A stretch of 8,416 nucleotides of DNA from Gammaproteobacteria bacterium (GTDB lineage Bacteria; Pseudomonadota; Gammaproteobacteria; GCA-001735895): positions 1 to 8,416 of the forward strand of contig JAASSH010000064.1 of the NCBI GenBank assembly GCA_021767985.1, read 5' to 3'. The notes beneath the pieces are model-generated. The model made no database searches. It was not told where the DNA came from and worked only from the letters and a program-made list of their open reading frames with translations. Numbering within the stretch: the first letter of the stretch is position 1; the number at the start of each line of letters is the position of its first letter. The translations under genes and the position numbers were made by a program. This document shows, piece by piece, positions 1 to 8,416 of the stretch.

Positions 1-1
1 C

Positions 2-2575
2 GACGCAGGCGGCACCGGTCACATCAGTTTCAAACTCGATTCGCGACAGATCGAACGTTTACCGAAACCGAGCCCGCGCTTCGAGATCTATATCTATGCC
101 GCGCGTTTCGAGGGCATACATCTGCGCGGCGGACTCGTTGCCCGCGGCGACATACGCTGGTCGGATCGACGCGAAGATTATCGCACCGAAGTGCTGGGGT
201 TGATGAAAGCACAAATGGTAAAGAATGCTGTCATTGTGCCGGCAGGGTCGAAGGGTGGCTTCATCACCAAGCAAATTGCGAGTGTTCCCGCGAGCGAAGT
301 ATATGCCGAAGTGCAGACCTGTTACTCGCTCTACATTAACGCGCTACTCGAAATCACCGACAACCGAGTGGGTGCCGATATCGAGCAGCCCGTTAAAACC
401 CGTGTTCACGACGGTCCGGACCCCTATCTCGTGGTTGCGGCCGACAAGGGCACCGCGGCGTTTTCTGACGTCGCCAACGGCATCGCCGTGGAACACGGCT
501 TCTGGCTCGACGATGCCTTCGCCTCGGGCGGATCCCAGGGCTACGATCACAAGAAAATGGGGATCACAGCGCGCGGTGCCTGGGAATCTGTGAAACGCCA
601 TTTTCGCGGTCTCGGCAAGAACATACAGAAAGAAAAGTTTACCGTGGTTGGTATTGGCGATATGTCAGGTGACGTGTTTGGTAACGGTATGCTGCTGTCT
701 CCCTGCATACAGCTGGTCGCTGCTTTTAATCACATGCATATTTTCATCGACCCCAACCCGGATGTGAAAAAGAGCTTCGCGGAACGACAGCGCATGTTCG
801 GCCTGTCACGCTCCACCTGGAACGATTACAACAAGAAACTGATTAGCGCGGGCGGCGGGGTATTTTCGCGCAAGGCCAAACGCATCGACCTGAGTCCACA
901 GATGCAACAACTGCTGCAATGCAAGGAAGCCCACCTGACCCCTGACGAACTCATCGTTTATATTCTCAAGGCACCGGTTGACCTGATCTGGAACGGCGGC
1001 ATCGGTACCTATATCAAGGCGAGTAATGAAACCGACGCCGATGTCTCGGACAAAAGCAACGATGCGATTCGGATTAATGGCCGGCAGGTACGCGCCAAGG
1101 CGATCGGCGAAGGCGGTAATCTTGGTGTGACGCAACGCGGGCGCGTCGAGTATGCGCTCAACGGCGGTTTGATTTATACCGATTCGATCGATAATTCAGC
1201 AGGTGTGAACTGTTCGGACAAGGAAGTCAACATCAAGATCCTGCTTTCGCAACTGGTCAAGTCTGGGCGTCTGAGCAACAAGGAACGCAACCAGTTGCTG
1301 GTCGATATGACCGACGAAGTCGCTCAAAAATGCCTGTTCAACAATTATCGGCAAACCCAGATTATCGATAGCATCGAGAAGCGCGCGGCCCTCAACATGT
1401 ATCAGCATGCGCGTTTCATGCGCCACCTGGAGGCTGAGGGCATCATGAGCCGCCGACTCGAAAACTTGCCGAGCGACAAGCAGGTTACCGATCGAATCGC
1501 GAAGAACCAGGGATTGACGCGCCCCGAACTGTCGATATTACTGTCCTACAGCAAGCTTACCTATAAGAATGCCCTGCTGGATTCGTCATCCCTGACCGAG
1601 CAATGTTATGACGCACTGTTGCTGGGTTATTTCCCGCGCCTGATACGCAGCCGGTTTGCCGATGAAATTTTGCAGCATCCGCTACGTAAGGAAATCATTG
1701 CAACCATATTGAGCAATCAGATCGCCAACAACATCGGTATCGGCTTCGGATCTCGAATTCGTGAAGAAACCGGAGCCACGATCGAGGACATCGCCAAGGC
1801 TTACGTGGTTTGTGTCGAGGTGTTCGATCTTTATGGAACCTGGCGCAAGCTGGAAAAACTGGATAACGTGGTGCAGGAACAGGACCGCTACGAGGTTTTC
1901 CAGTCGGTAAGCGGATTGCTGGAACGCTCGATTAGCTGGTTACTGCGCAACCAGCCGTCGAATTTTGACGTCAGCCATGTAATCGAACGCTATAAAACCG
2001 ATACGCGTATTTTGCGGCAGGTTATCTCCAGCGCGATCATCGGTAAATCACGCAAGAACTACCTCGCCACCAAGCGCAGCTTTGTCAGGTATCGCCTGCC
2101 GGCGGCGCTGGCTCAGGAACTGGTGGACGAGACAACCCTGGCTTCGGCTTTCGATATTATCGAGATCAAATCGAAGCTTTATAGCGACATTGAAAATGTA
2201 GCCAGGCTGTTTTACGCGCTGTCGGAACGATTGCAGTTGCACTGGATCCGGGACGCGATATCGAAAACCATCGTACGCACCCACTGGAATCATCTGGCCA
2301 TTCTCAATTTACGTAACGATTTGCACGCCAACCAGCATAACCTGACCGAGATCGTGCTGCAGATCGTCGATAACAAGCGCCACACCAACAAGGCGATGGC
2401 GATCTGGGAACAGCAGCATCAGGAAGCGCTGCAGCGTTACGACAGTATTCTCAACGAGTTCAGCGCGATGCGCAGCTGTGACTTCCCAACCATTAGCGTC
2501 GCGGTCTCCGAGGTACGACGACTGGTGCAGTTGAGCAAACGCAACCTCTACGGTTTTCGAGAACCGGTTAATTGA
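2..2575 (+). CDS. gdhB: Large NAD-dependent glutamate dehydrogenase, C-terminal part (5' end outside window)
   Basis: This enzyme oxidatively deaminates glutamate to 2-oxoglutarate and ammonium with NAD+, a cytoplasmic catabolic reaction. The reading frame is open from base 2, so an in-frame GTG at 191 is internal and not a start; 857 codons plus TGA are present. Members of this large family have about 1,600 residues, so roughly the C-terminal half is visible. In fragment numbering, PAGSKGG at 80-86 matches the glycine/lysine-rich substrate loop, AADKGTA lies at 146-152, and VVGIGDMSGDVFGNGM at 215-230 is the family's nucleotide-binding signature. Further family blocks are WNGGIGTYIKAS, GEGGNLG and DNSAGVNCSDKEVNIK, ending near residue 413. 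The remaining ~440 residues are the helical C-terminal region peculiar to this family. No frameshift or lost motif is visible. The symbol follows Pseudomonas usage; naming varies between species. Family assignment is very secure. Confidence 0.95.
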   Translation, partial: DAGGTGHISFKLDSRQIERLPKPSPRFEIYIYAARFEGIHLRGGLVARGDIRWSDRREDYRTEVLGLMKAQMVKNAVIVPAGSKGGFITKQIASVPASEVYAEVQTCYSLYINALLEITDNRVGADIEQPVKTRVHDGPDPYLVVAADKGTAAFSDVANGIAVEHGFWLDDAFASGGSQGYDHKKMGITARGAWESVKRHFRGLGKNIQKEKFTVVGIGDMSGDVFGNGMLLSPCIQLVAAFNHMHIFIDPNPDVKKSFAERQRMFGLSRSTWNDYNKKLISAGGGVFSRKAKRIDLSPQMQQLLQCKEAHLTPDELIVYILKAPVDLIWNGGIGTYIKASNETDADVSDKSNDAIRINGRQVRAKAIGEGGNLGVTQRGRVEYALNGGLIYTDSIDNSAGVNCSDKEVNIKILLSQLVKSGRLSNKERNQLLVDMTDEVAQKCLFNNYRQTQIIDSIEKRAALNMYQHARFMRHLEAEGIMSRRLENLPSDKQVTDRIAKNQGLTRPELSILLSYSKLTYKNALLDSSSLTEQCYDALLLGYFPRLIRSRFADEILQHPLRKEIIATILSNQIANNIGIGFGSRIREETGATIEDIAKAYVVCVEVFDLYGTWRKLEKLDNVVQEQDRYEVFQSVSGLLERSISWLLRNQPSNFDVSHVIERYKTDTRILRQVISSAIIGKSRKNYLATKRSFVRYRLPAALAQELVDETTLASAFDIIEIKSKLYSDIENVARLFYALSERLQLHWIRDAISKTIVRTHWNHLAILNLRNDLHANQHNLTEIVLQIVDNKRHTNKAMAIWEQQHQEALQRYDSILNEFSAMRSCDFPTISVAVSEVRRLVQLSKRNLYGFREPVN

Positions 2576-2653
2576 TGTAAATCAATGACTTAAATGACTT
2601 TTTTAAAGTTGTTAATTACTTTCCTGAAGTGCTTTACATGAATCGTTAACGCC
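2576..2653. other. AT-rich spacer between glutamate dehydrogenase and atl
   Basis: This 78-base gap is markedly richer in A and T than the genes beside it. It holds an 8-base direct repeat AATGACTT (2584-2591 and 2593-2600) and a weak inverted repeat ACTTT-TTT-AAAGT (2597-2609). The stem is only five A/T-rich pairs and the T-run lies in its loop, so it is a poor candidate for an intrinsic terminator. I found no convincing sigma70 promoter for the downstream gene: TTGTTA near 2609 resembles a -35 box but lacks a good -10 partner. The AT-richness itself is compatible with a promoter for atl. Confidence 0.35.
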
Positions 2654-2992
2654 ATGAGCCAGTTTCGGGACAAGTTCGATCATCGTGTCTGGGAGGTTGT
2701 TGCGTCGATCCCGTCCGGGCGGGTCATGGGTTACGGCGAAGTAGCGCGGGCAGCCGGCTTTCCGCGTTACTCGAGAATGGTGAGCGCCGCGCTGGGACGT
2801 TCCCCGGATCCCCTGCCGTGGCACCGGGTGGTGCGCTCGAACCGGACACTGGCGTTCGAAGAAGGTTCGACCGCCTACCGTGAACAGGCGCAATTGCTGA
2901 AGCAGGAGGGTGTGCGTTTCGACGGCCTGAAGATCATCGAAGTCGAGACCGAGGATAGCCTCGACCGGATTCTGTGGGGTCCGACAGATTAA
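2654..2992 (+). CDS. atl: Alkyltransferase-like (ATL) DNA-damage protein
   Basis: This is a non-catalytic relative of O6-alkylguanine-DNA alkyltransferase. Known ATLs bind O6-alkylguanine, flip the base and hand the lesion to nucleotide excision repair instead of removing the alkyl group. The 112-residue length matches a stand-alone alkyltransferase DNA-binding domain such as E. coli Atl (YbaZ). The decisive feature is PWHRVV at residues 55-60: active alkyltransferases have PCHRV with the acceptor cysteine, whereas here Trp56 replaces it, as in E. coli Atl and fission yeast Atl1. Tyr27 (in GYGEVA) and Arg41 (in YSRMV) occupy the places of the conserved base-flipping tyrosine and the arginine finger. 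A QxxLLxxEGV block at 79-88 is also typical. The ATG at 2654 gives a full-length domain, though no clear Shine-Dalgarno sequence precedes it. It follows the dehydrogenase in the same direction after 78 bases and ends 8 bases from the opposing DM13 gene. Function is inferred from the family. Confidence 0.9.
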   Translation: MSQFRDKFDHRVWEVVASIPSGRVMGYGEVARAAGFPRYSRMVSAALGRSPDPLPWHRVVRSNRTLAFEEGSTAYREQAQLLKQEGVRFDGLKIIEVETEDSLDRILWGPTD

Positions 2993-3000
2993 TTCGCGGC

Positions 3001-3471
3001 TTAGCGGTAACTTGCAGCGGTAATAAACTCGCCGAAACTTTCGCACCAGACGATCAACCCCCGGTAGTCCGCCGGATTGACGTTTGGCGGTATGTCCAGA
3101 ATAAAATTACTGAAAGTCTTAACAGGTCCGATCTTCGCCGACTCGTCCTTTATCATCAGGAACTCTTCCTCGGTCTGTGCCAGCGTTGGTGTCAGGTAAA
3201 GCTGGTAATCGGGTCCCGGGGCCAGCGATCCCATGAAGCTGATCTGCGTAGCCGAGATCGAAACCCGTCCCTCGCCCCAGTGCAGGAAATCGCTGCCGGC
3301 CAGTCTTCTGTGGAAATCGGCGCTGAACAGGGCCTGTTGCGCGCTGGCATCGACCTGCGCGCGACTGGGCGCATCGGGTGCAATCAGGATGGGTAACAGA
3401 TAAATGCCGAGTGCAAGCCCGATGGCGAACGCGATACCGTGTGTAACCAGAAATCGAATGAATTTGAACAT
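3001..3471 (-). CDS. Membrane-anchored DM13-domain protein
   Basis: This is a 156-residue protein with one N-terminal hydrophobic segment (about residues 7-31, rich in Ala, Ile, Leu and Gly). It probably anchors the rest outside the cytoplasmic membrane; no lipobox cysteine or clear cleavage site is seen. Residues about 58-155 match the DM13 pattern: HWGEGRVSI, GPDYQLYLTP, a hydrophobic strand FSNFILDIPPNV, and YRGLIVWCESFGEFITAA with the conserved cysteine at 143. DM13 domains have been proposed, mainly from sequence analysis, to carry redox or electron-transfer roles through that cysteine; the substrate is unknown. The ATG at 3471 is supported by AGGA (3485-3482) ten bases upstream. The gene is divergent from gor and converges on atl. 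Function remains open; a thiol-redox link with gor is only a suggestion from position. Confidence 0.8.
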   Translation of the reverse strand: MFKFIRFLVTHGIAFAIGLALGIYLLPILIAPDAPSRAQVDASAQQALFSADFHRRLAGSDFLHWGEGRVSISATQISFMGSLAPGPDYQLYLTPTLAQTEEEFLMIKDESAKIGPVKTFSNFILDIPPNVNPADYRGLIVWCESFGEFITAASYR

Positions 3472-3499
3472 TGCAGCTGTTTCCTGTCCCGGTGGCCGA

Positions 3500-3528
3500 A
3501 TTATGTCGCTCGACAGGTAAAATATCCA
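3500..3528 (-). promoter_or_regulatory. Candidate sigma70 promoter for the DM13 gene
   Basis: Read on the minus strand, TGGATA (3528-3523, four of six matches to TTGACA) and CATAAT (3505-3500, five of six matches to TATAAT) are separated by exactly 17 bases. Transcription would start near 3493, leaving a leader of about 22 bases that contains the AGGA ribosome binding site. Position and spacing are good, but the -35 match is weak and the call rests on eye inspection alone. Confidence 0.4.
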
Positions 3529-3573
3529 TCGAAAAACTGCTAAAGTGCGCGTCGATTAATACGGAAATATGTC

Positions 3574-4929
3574 ATGACGCACGAATTCGATTACGACCTG
3601 ATTACCCTTGGCGCCGGCAGCGGCGGTCTCTCGATTATTGAACGCGCCGCCAGCTACGGGCAGCGGTGCGCGGTTGTGGAACGCGGCAGAATCGGGGGTA
3701 CCTGCGTCAATGTCGGCTGTGTGCCCAAGAAAATCATGTGGTTCGGGGCAAACCTGGCGGATATGCTGGAGGACGCCAAAAACTATGGTTTCGATCTGAC
3801 CAACAATGGATTCGACTGGTCGAAACTGGTGGCCCGACGCGAGGCATACATCGATGGCATCAATAACTGGTACCACGGTTACATGAAACAGCTCGGCGTC
3901 GACGAAATCGAGGGCGAAGCCAGCTTTGTCGATGCGCATACCATCGCGGTAGGTGACAAGCACTACTCCGCCAGGCACATCGCCATCGCCACCGGTACCC
4001 GGCCGCGCCTGCCGGACACCCCGGGTATCGAACATGCAATTACCTCCGATGGATTTTTTGAGCTGACGCAACAGCCTGCACGGGTTGCCATCGCCGGGTC
4101 GGGTTACATCGCGGTCGAACTGGCAGGCGTGTTAAACGCGCTCGGCAGCGAGGTTAGCCTGTATCTTCGTAAACACCACGTCCTGGGTGAATTTGACAGC
4201 ATGCTTAGCAGCACGCTGCTCGAGGAAATCGCCAAGTCCGACATCAAGCTGCACACCGAGTGTGAAATCACCGCGATCGAGCGTGATGCGCAGGGCAAGC
4301 TATCGCTGCAGGACAATCACGGTGTCGGCCTGCAGAACGTGGATCAGCTAATCTACGCCATTGGCAGGGATCCCGACCTGGAAGGGCTAAATCTGGACAG
4401 CGCCGGGGTAGAAGTTAATGCCCGGGGGTTTATCGAGACCGATGTTTACCAGAACACCAGTCAACCGCATATTTTTGCGCTCGGCGATATCACCGGTCGC
4501 GCGCCGTTGACGCCGGTTGCGGTGGCCGCCGGCAGGCGACTCGCGGATCGCCTGTACGACGATCAGATCGATCGTCACCTGGATTACGAGCTGATCCCCA
4601 GCGTCGTGTTCAGCCATCCGCCGATCGGCACCGTCGGCATGACGGAACAGGCGGCCCGCGACAAGTATGGCGATCGTATCAGGATTTACCAGACCCGCTT
4701 TACCGCGATGTATAACTCGATCAGCGGCCATGACGTGCCGACTGCGATGAAGCTGGTTTGTCTGGACGACGAGGAGAAAGTTATCGGTTGCCACATGATC
4801 GGTCCCGCGGTCGATGAAATGTTGCAGGGTTTCTCGGTAGCGATCCGCATGGGCGCCCGTAAAAAAGACTTTGACGATACCGTGGCAATCCATCCGACCA
4901 GCTCGGAAGAACTTGTCACCATGCGATAG
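3574..4929 (+). CDS. gor: Glutathione-disulfide reductase (NADPH)
   Basis: This cytoplasmic FAD enzyme reduces oxidised glutathione with NADPH and keeps the thiol pool reduced. At 451 residues it is almost the length of E. coli Gor (450). The FAD-binding GAGSGG is at 13-18. The redox-active disulfide pair is Cys44 and Cys49 in [14 protein letters not shown] second dinucleotide fold, [12 protein letters not shown], runs from about 174 to 185; the second FAD motif, FALGDITG, is at 301-308. The C-terminal dimer-interface motif HPTSSEE supplies the catalytic His440 and Glu445. [12 protein letters not shown] and the HPTSSEE tail separate it from lipoamide dehydrogenase and mercuric reductase. One oddity: of the two arginines that bind the NADPH 2'-phosphate in E. 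coli Gor, the first is kept (Arg199, in LRKH) but the second is glycine (Gly205). The ATG at 3574 is preceded by a weak GGA at 3563-3565. The gene faces the DM13 gene and converges on dapB. Confidence 0.96.
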   Translation: MTHEFDYDLITLGAGSGGLSIIERAASYGQRCAVVERGRIGGTCVNVGCVPKKIMWFGANLADMLEDAKNYGFDLTNNGFDWSKLVARREAYIDGINNWYHGYMKQLGVDEIEGEASFVDAHTIAVGDKHYSARHIAIATGTRPRLPDTPGIEHAITSDGFFELTQQPARVAIAGSGYIAVELAGVLNALGSEVSLYLRKHHVLGEFDSMLSSTLLEEIAKSDIKLHTECEITAIERDAQGKLSLQDNHGVGLQNVDQLIYAIGRDPDLEGLNLDSAGVEVNARGFIETDVYQNTSQPHIFALGDITGRAPLTPVAVAAGRRLADRLYDDQIDRHLDYELIPSVVFSHPPIGTVGMTEQAARDKYGDRIRIYQTRFTAMYNSISGHDVPTAMKLVCLDDEEKVIGCHMIGPAVDEMLQGFSVAIRMGARKKDFDDTVAIHPTSSEELVTMR

Positions 4930-5008
4930 ATGTAACGCCGCTGGTTCCGGACTGTTTACGCCAACGCAATCGAACATTGGCCCGGCAGCACGTCGCCTGC
5001 AAAGTGTC

Positions 5009-5046
5009 AAAAACTGAATAATTAAATTTATTTAATTCAGCAGTTT
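5009..5046 (-). terminator. Candidate AT-rich terminator hairpin for the dnaK-dnaJ-dapB transcript
   Basis: The convergent gap between gor and dapB holds an imperfect palindrome. AAACTG (5011-5016) pairs with CAGTTT (5041-5046), and AATTAAA (5020-5026) pairs with TTTAATT (5031-5037), with a TTTA loop and a three-by-three internal loop between the stems. On the minus strand the outer arm runs into five T residues (5013-5009), the order expected of a terminator downstream of dapB. The stem is almost all A/T and therefore weak. On the plus strand no T-run follows, so it is less likely to stop gor transcripts. Confidence 0.4.
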
Positions 5047-5053
5047 AGGGAAA

Positions 5054-6999
<1,946 letters not shown>

Positions 7000-7012
7000 G
7001 GACTCGTTCTAT

Positions 7013-7048
7013 AAAATAGCAAAACCCGGCGCGATAAATCGCGCCAGG
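7013..7048 (-). terminator. Hairpin with U-runs between dnaK and dnaJ (attenuator-like)
   Basis: On the minus strand, GGCGCGA (7045-7039) and TCGCGCC (7034-7028) form a perfect seven-pair GC-rich stem around a TTTA loop. In RNA, one G-U and two C-G pairs (7046-7048 with 7027-7025) extend it to ten pairs. The stem is followed by TTTT (7024-7021) and a second T-run about five bases later. This is the layout of an intrinsic terminator, but it sits inside an apparent operon. Partial termination or protection of the dnaK mRNA 3' end would lower DnaJ relative to DnaK. Structure is read from the sequence; the effect is inferred. Confidence 0.65.
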
Positions 7049-7054
7049 TCTAGC

Positions 7055-7079
7055 GTAACGGTAGTCTCGAAACCGTTAC
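7055..7079 (-). repeat. Inverted repeat over the dnaK stop codon
   Basis: GTAACGGT (7055-7062) and ACCGTTAC (7072-7079) form a perfect eight-pair inverted repeat with a nine-base loop. The dnaK TAA stop (7078-7076) lies within one arm, so ribosomes ending dnaK translation would melt it. It lies only six bases upstream, in transcript order, of the GC-rich hairpin at 7048-7025, making two hairpins in tandem. No T-run follows directly, so it is not a terminator by itself. Confidence 0.55.
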
Positions 7080-8416
7080 TTCTTATCGTCTTCTTTTACT
7101 TCCTCGAACTCGGCATCGACAACTTCGTCGGCATTGGCAGAGCCGGATTCGGCATTCGCGTCCACCGGTTCCGGGCCCGCTTCATCTGCATTCGCCGAGT
7201 AAGCCTTTTCAGCCAGCTTGCTCGAAGCCTCGGCCAGCGCCTGGGTCTTGGCTTCGATAGTTTCCTTATCGCCGTCCTCCAGCGCCTTTTTCAAATCTTC
7301 GATGGCCGCTTCGATCTTCGACTTGTCTTCGTCTTCGACCTGGTCACTGAGATCCTTTAGCGATTTCTCCGCGGCGTGGATCATGGCGTCAGCCTGGTTG
7401 CGGAGTTCGACGGTTTCGCGATGCTTGCGATCTTCGTCGGCATGCGCTTCCGCATCCTTGATCATGGCGTCGACTTCTTCGTCAGACAGGCCGCTGGAGG
7501 CCTTGATCACGATTTTCTGTTCCTTACCGGTCGCCTTGTCTTTCGCCGAAACATTCAGAATACCGTTGGCGTCGATGTCGAAGGTAACTTCGATCTGCGG
7601 GACACCGCGCTGAGCCGGCGGAATATCGGACAGGTCGAACCGACCCAGCGACTTGTTGGCGGTCGCGACTTCGCGCTCGCCCTGCAGCACATGCACGGTA
7701 ACCGCGGTCTGGTTGTCCTCGGCAGTCGAAAAGGTTTGCGATGCCTTGGTGGGAATCGTCGTATTCTTTTCGATCAGCTTCGTCATTACACCGCCCAGCG
7801 TTTCGATACCCAGCGACAGCGGGGTAACGTCGAGCAGCAATACGTTCTTGACATCGCCACCGAGTACGCCGCCCTGGATCGCCGCGCCACAGGCTACGGC
7901 TTCGTCGGGATTGACGTCGCGGCGTGCATCGCGACCAAAGAAGTTCTTGACCACTTCCTGGACCTTGGGCATCCGGGTCTGACCACCGACCAGGATGATA
8001 TCGTTGATGTCCGATACCGATACGTCGGCATCGTCCAGTGCAACTTTGAGCGGCTCGATGGTACGCGCGATCAGGTCGTCGACCAGGGACTCGAGCTTGG
8101 CCCGCGTTATTTTCAGGTTCAGGTGCTTCGGACCGGATGCATCCGCCGTGATGTACGGCAGGTTGACATCGGTCTGCTGGCTCGAGGACAGCTCTATTTT
8201 TGCCTTTTCCGCGGCTTCCTTGAGTCGCTGCATAGCCAGCGGGTCGCCGCGCAGGTCCATGCCCTGCTCTTTCTTGAATTCGTCTGCGAGATAGTCGATC
8301 AGGCGCATATCGAAGTCTTCGCCGCCGAGGAAAGTATCGCCGTTGGTTGACAGCACTTCGAACTGGTGTTCGCCATCGACTTCGGCGACCTCGATAATCG
8401 AGATATCGAAGGTGCC
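7076..8416 (-). CDS. dnaK: Chaperone protein DnaK (Hsp70), C-terminal 446 residues (5' end outside window)
   Basis: DnaK is the ATP-driven chaperone that binds hydrophobic stretches of unfolded proteins, working with DnaJ and GrpE. The frame stays open to the window edge, entering at GTFDIS (about residue 198 of E. coli DnaK), so the first ~197 codons are missing; a GTG at 8356 is internal. In fragment numbering the rest of the ATPase domain includes [12 protein letters not shown] and LVGGQTRMP (142-150). The interdomain linker VLLLDVT is at 192-198, followed by the peptide-binding domain and the helical lid. The protein ends in an acidic, lysine-tipped tail ([11 protein letters not shown]), as in other proteobacterial DnaK proteins. 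The implied total of about 643 residues is normal. The stop codon lies in one arm of an inverted repeat. dnaJ follows 76 bases downstream. Confidence 0.97.
   Translation of the reverse strand, partial: GTFDISIIEVAEVDGEHQFEVLSTNGDTFLGGEDFDMRLIDYLADEFKKEQGMDLRGDPLAMQRLKEAAEKAKIELSSSQQTDVNLPYITADASGPKHLNLKITRAKLESLVDDLIARTIEPLKVALDDADVSVSDINDIILVGGQTRMPKVQEVVKNFFGRDARRDVNPDEAVACGAAIQGGVLGGDVKNVLLLDVTPLSLGIETLGGVMTKLIEKNTTIPTKASQTFSTAEDNQTAVTVHVLQGEREVATANKSLGRFDLSDIPPAQRGVPQIEVTFDIDANGILNVSAKDKATGKEQKIVIKASSGLSDEEVDAMIKDAEAHADEDRKHRETVELRNQADAMIHAAEKSLKDLSDQVEDEDKSKIEAAIEDLKKALEDGDKETIEAKTQALAEASSKLAEKAYSANADEAGPEPVDANAESGSANADEVVDAEFEEVKEDDKK

Noticed and set aside
191..193. GTG as the start of the glutamate dehydrogenase gene
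   Set aside because: The same frame is open to the window edge and translates upstream into plausible family sequence, so the codon is internal.
2584..2609. Direct and inverted repeats after the glutamate dehydrogenase as a terminator
   Set aside because: The stem is only five A/T-rich pairs and the T-run is in the loop, so it lacks the terminator layout.
2974..3396. Plus-strand open frame following atl
   Set aside because: It overlaps atl and runs antisense through the DM13 gene, whose domain pattern is clear.
3510..3546. Sigma70 promoter for gor (TCGACA at 3510 or TAAAAT at 3518)
   Set aside because: TCGACA has no -10 box at 16-18 bases, and TAAAAT has no acceptable -35 box upstream; neither makes a convincing pair.
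3556..4071. Open frame of 171 codons on the minus strand opposite the start of gor
   Set aside because: It is antisense to the FAD-binding region of gor, which is strongly conserved, and it has no family features.
4387..5010. Open frame of 207 codons on the minus strand opposite the end of gor
   Set aside because: It is a shadow of gor; only its last part lies outside the gene and the translation has no recognisable domain.
7376..8350. Long open frame (324 codons) on the plus strand, opposite dnaK
   Set aside because: It lies wholly antisense to an unmistakable DnaK, its translation resembles no family I know, and it is explained by the codon bias of the GC-rich gene on the other strand.

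Overview
The window is ordinary chromosomal DNA, most likely from a gammaproteobacterium. The evidence for that is a dnaK-dnaJ-dapB gene order, a very large proteobacterial-type NAD-dependent glutamate dehydrogenase, and a glutathione reductase closely resembling the enterobacterial Gor. Base composition is moderately GC-rich in the genes and AT-rich between them. I see no mobile element, CRISPR array, rRNA or tRNA gene, and no stretch over 300 bases without a gene. Two genes run off the window: the glutamate dehydrogenase on the left lacks its N-terminal half, and dnaK on the right lacks about its first 197 codons.

Layout. Plus strand, 2-2575: C-terminal 857 residues of the large NAD-glutamate dehydrogenase. 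After a 78-base AT-rich gap comes a 112-residue alkyltransferase-like protein (2654-2992, plus), an MGMT homologue whose acceptor cysteine is tryptophan. A membrane-anchored DM13-domain protein on the minus strand (3001-3471) converges on it with only 8 bases between the stop codons. That gene is divergent from gor (3574-4929, plus), and about 100 bases between them must hold both promoters. gor converges on the minus-strand block dnaK (7076-8416, partial) - dnaJ (5881-6999) - dapB (5069-5866), which is transcribed from right to left.

How the genes fit together. dnaK and dnaJ encode the Hsp70 chaperone and its J-domain cochaperone. The 76-base gap between them carries two successive hairpins; the second is a GC-rich stem followed by U-runs, which fits partial termination or RNA processing that lowers dnaJ relative to dnaK. 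dapB (lysine and diaminopimelate synthesis) follows dnaJ by 14 bases and is best started at a GTG codon with a strong ribosome binding site. Glutathione reductase, the alkyltransferase-like protein and the chaperones share a loose theme of stress and damage tolerance, but nothing shows that they form one system.

I found no convincing new multi-gene system. The points most worth a second look are the Cys-to-Trp alkyltransferase-like protein, the missing second NADPH-binding arginine in Gor, the double hairpin between dnaK and dnaJ, and the DM13 gene facing gor.
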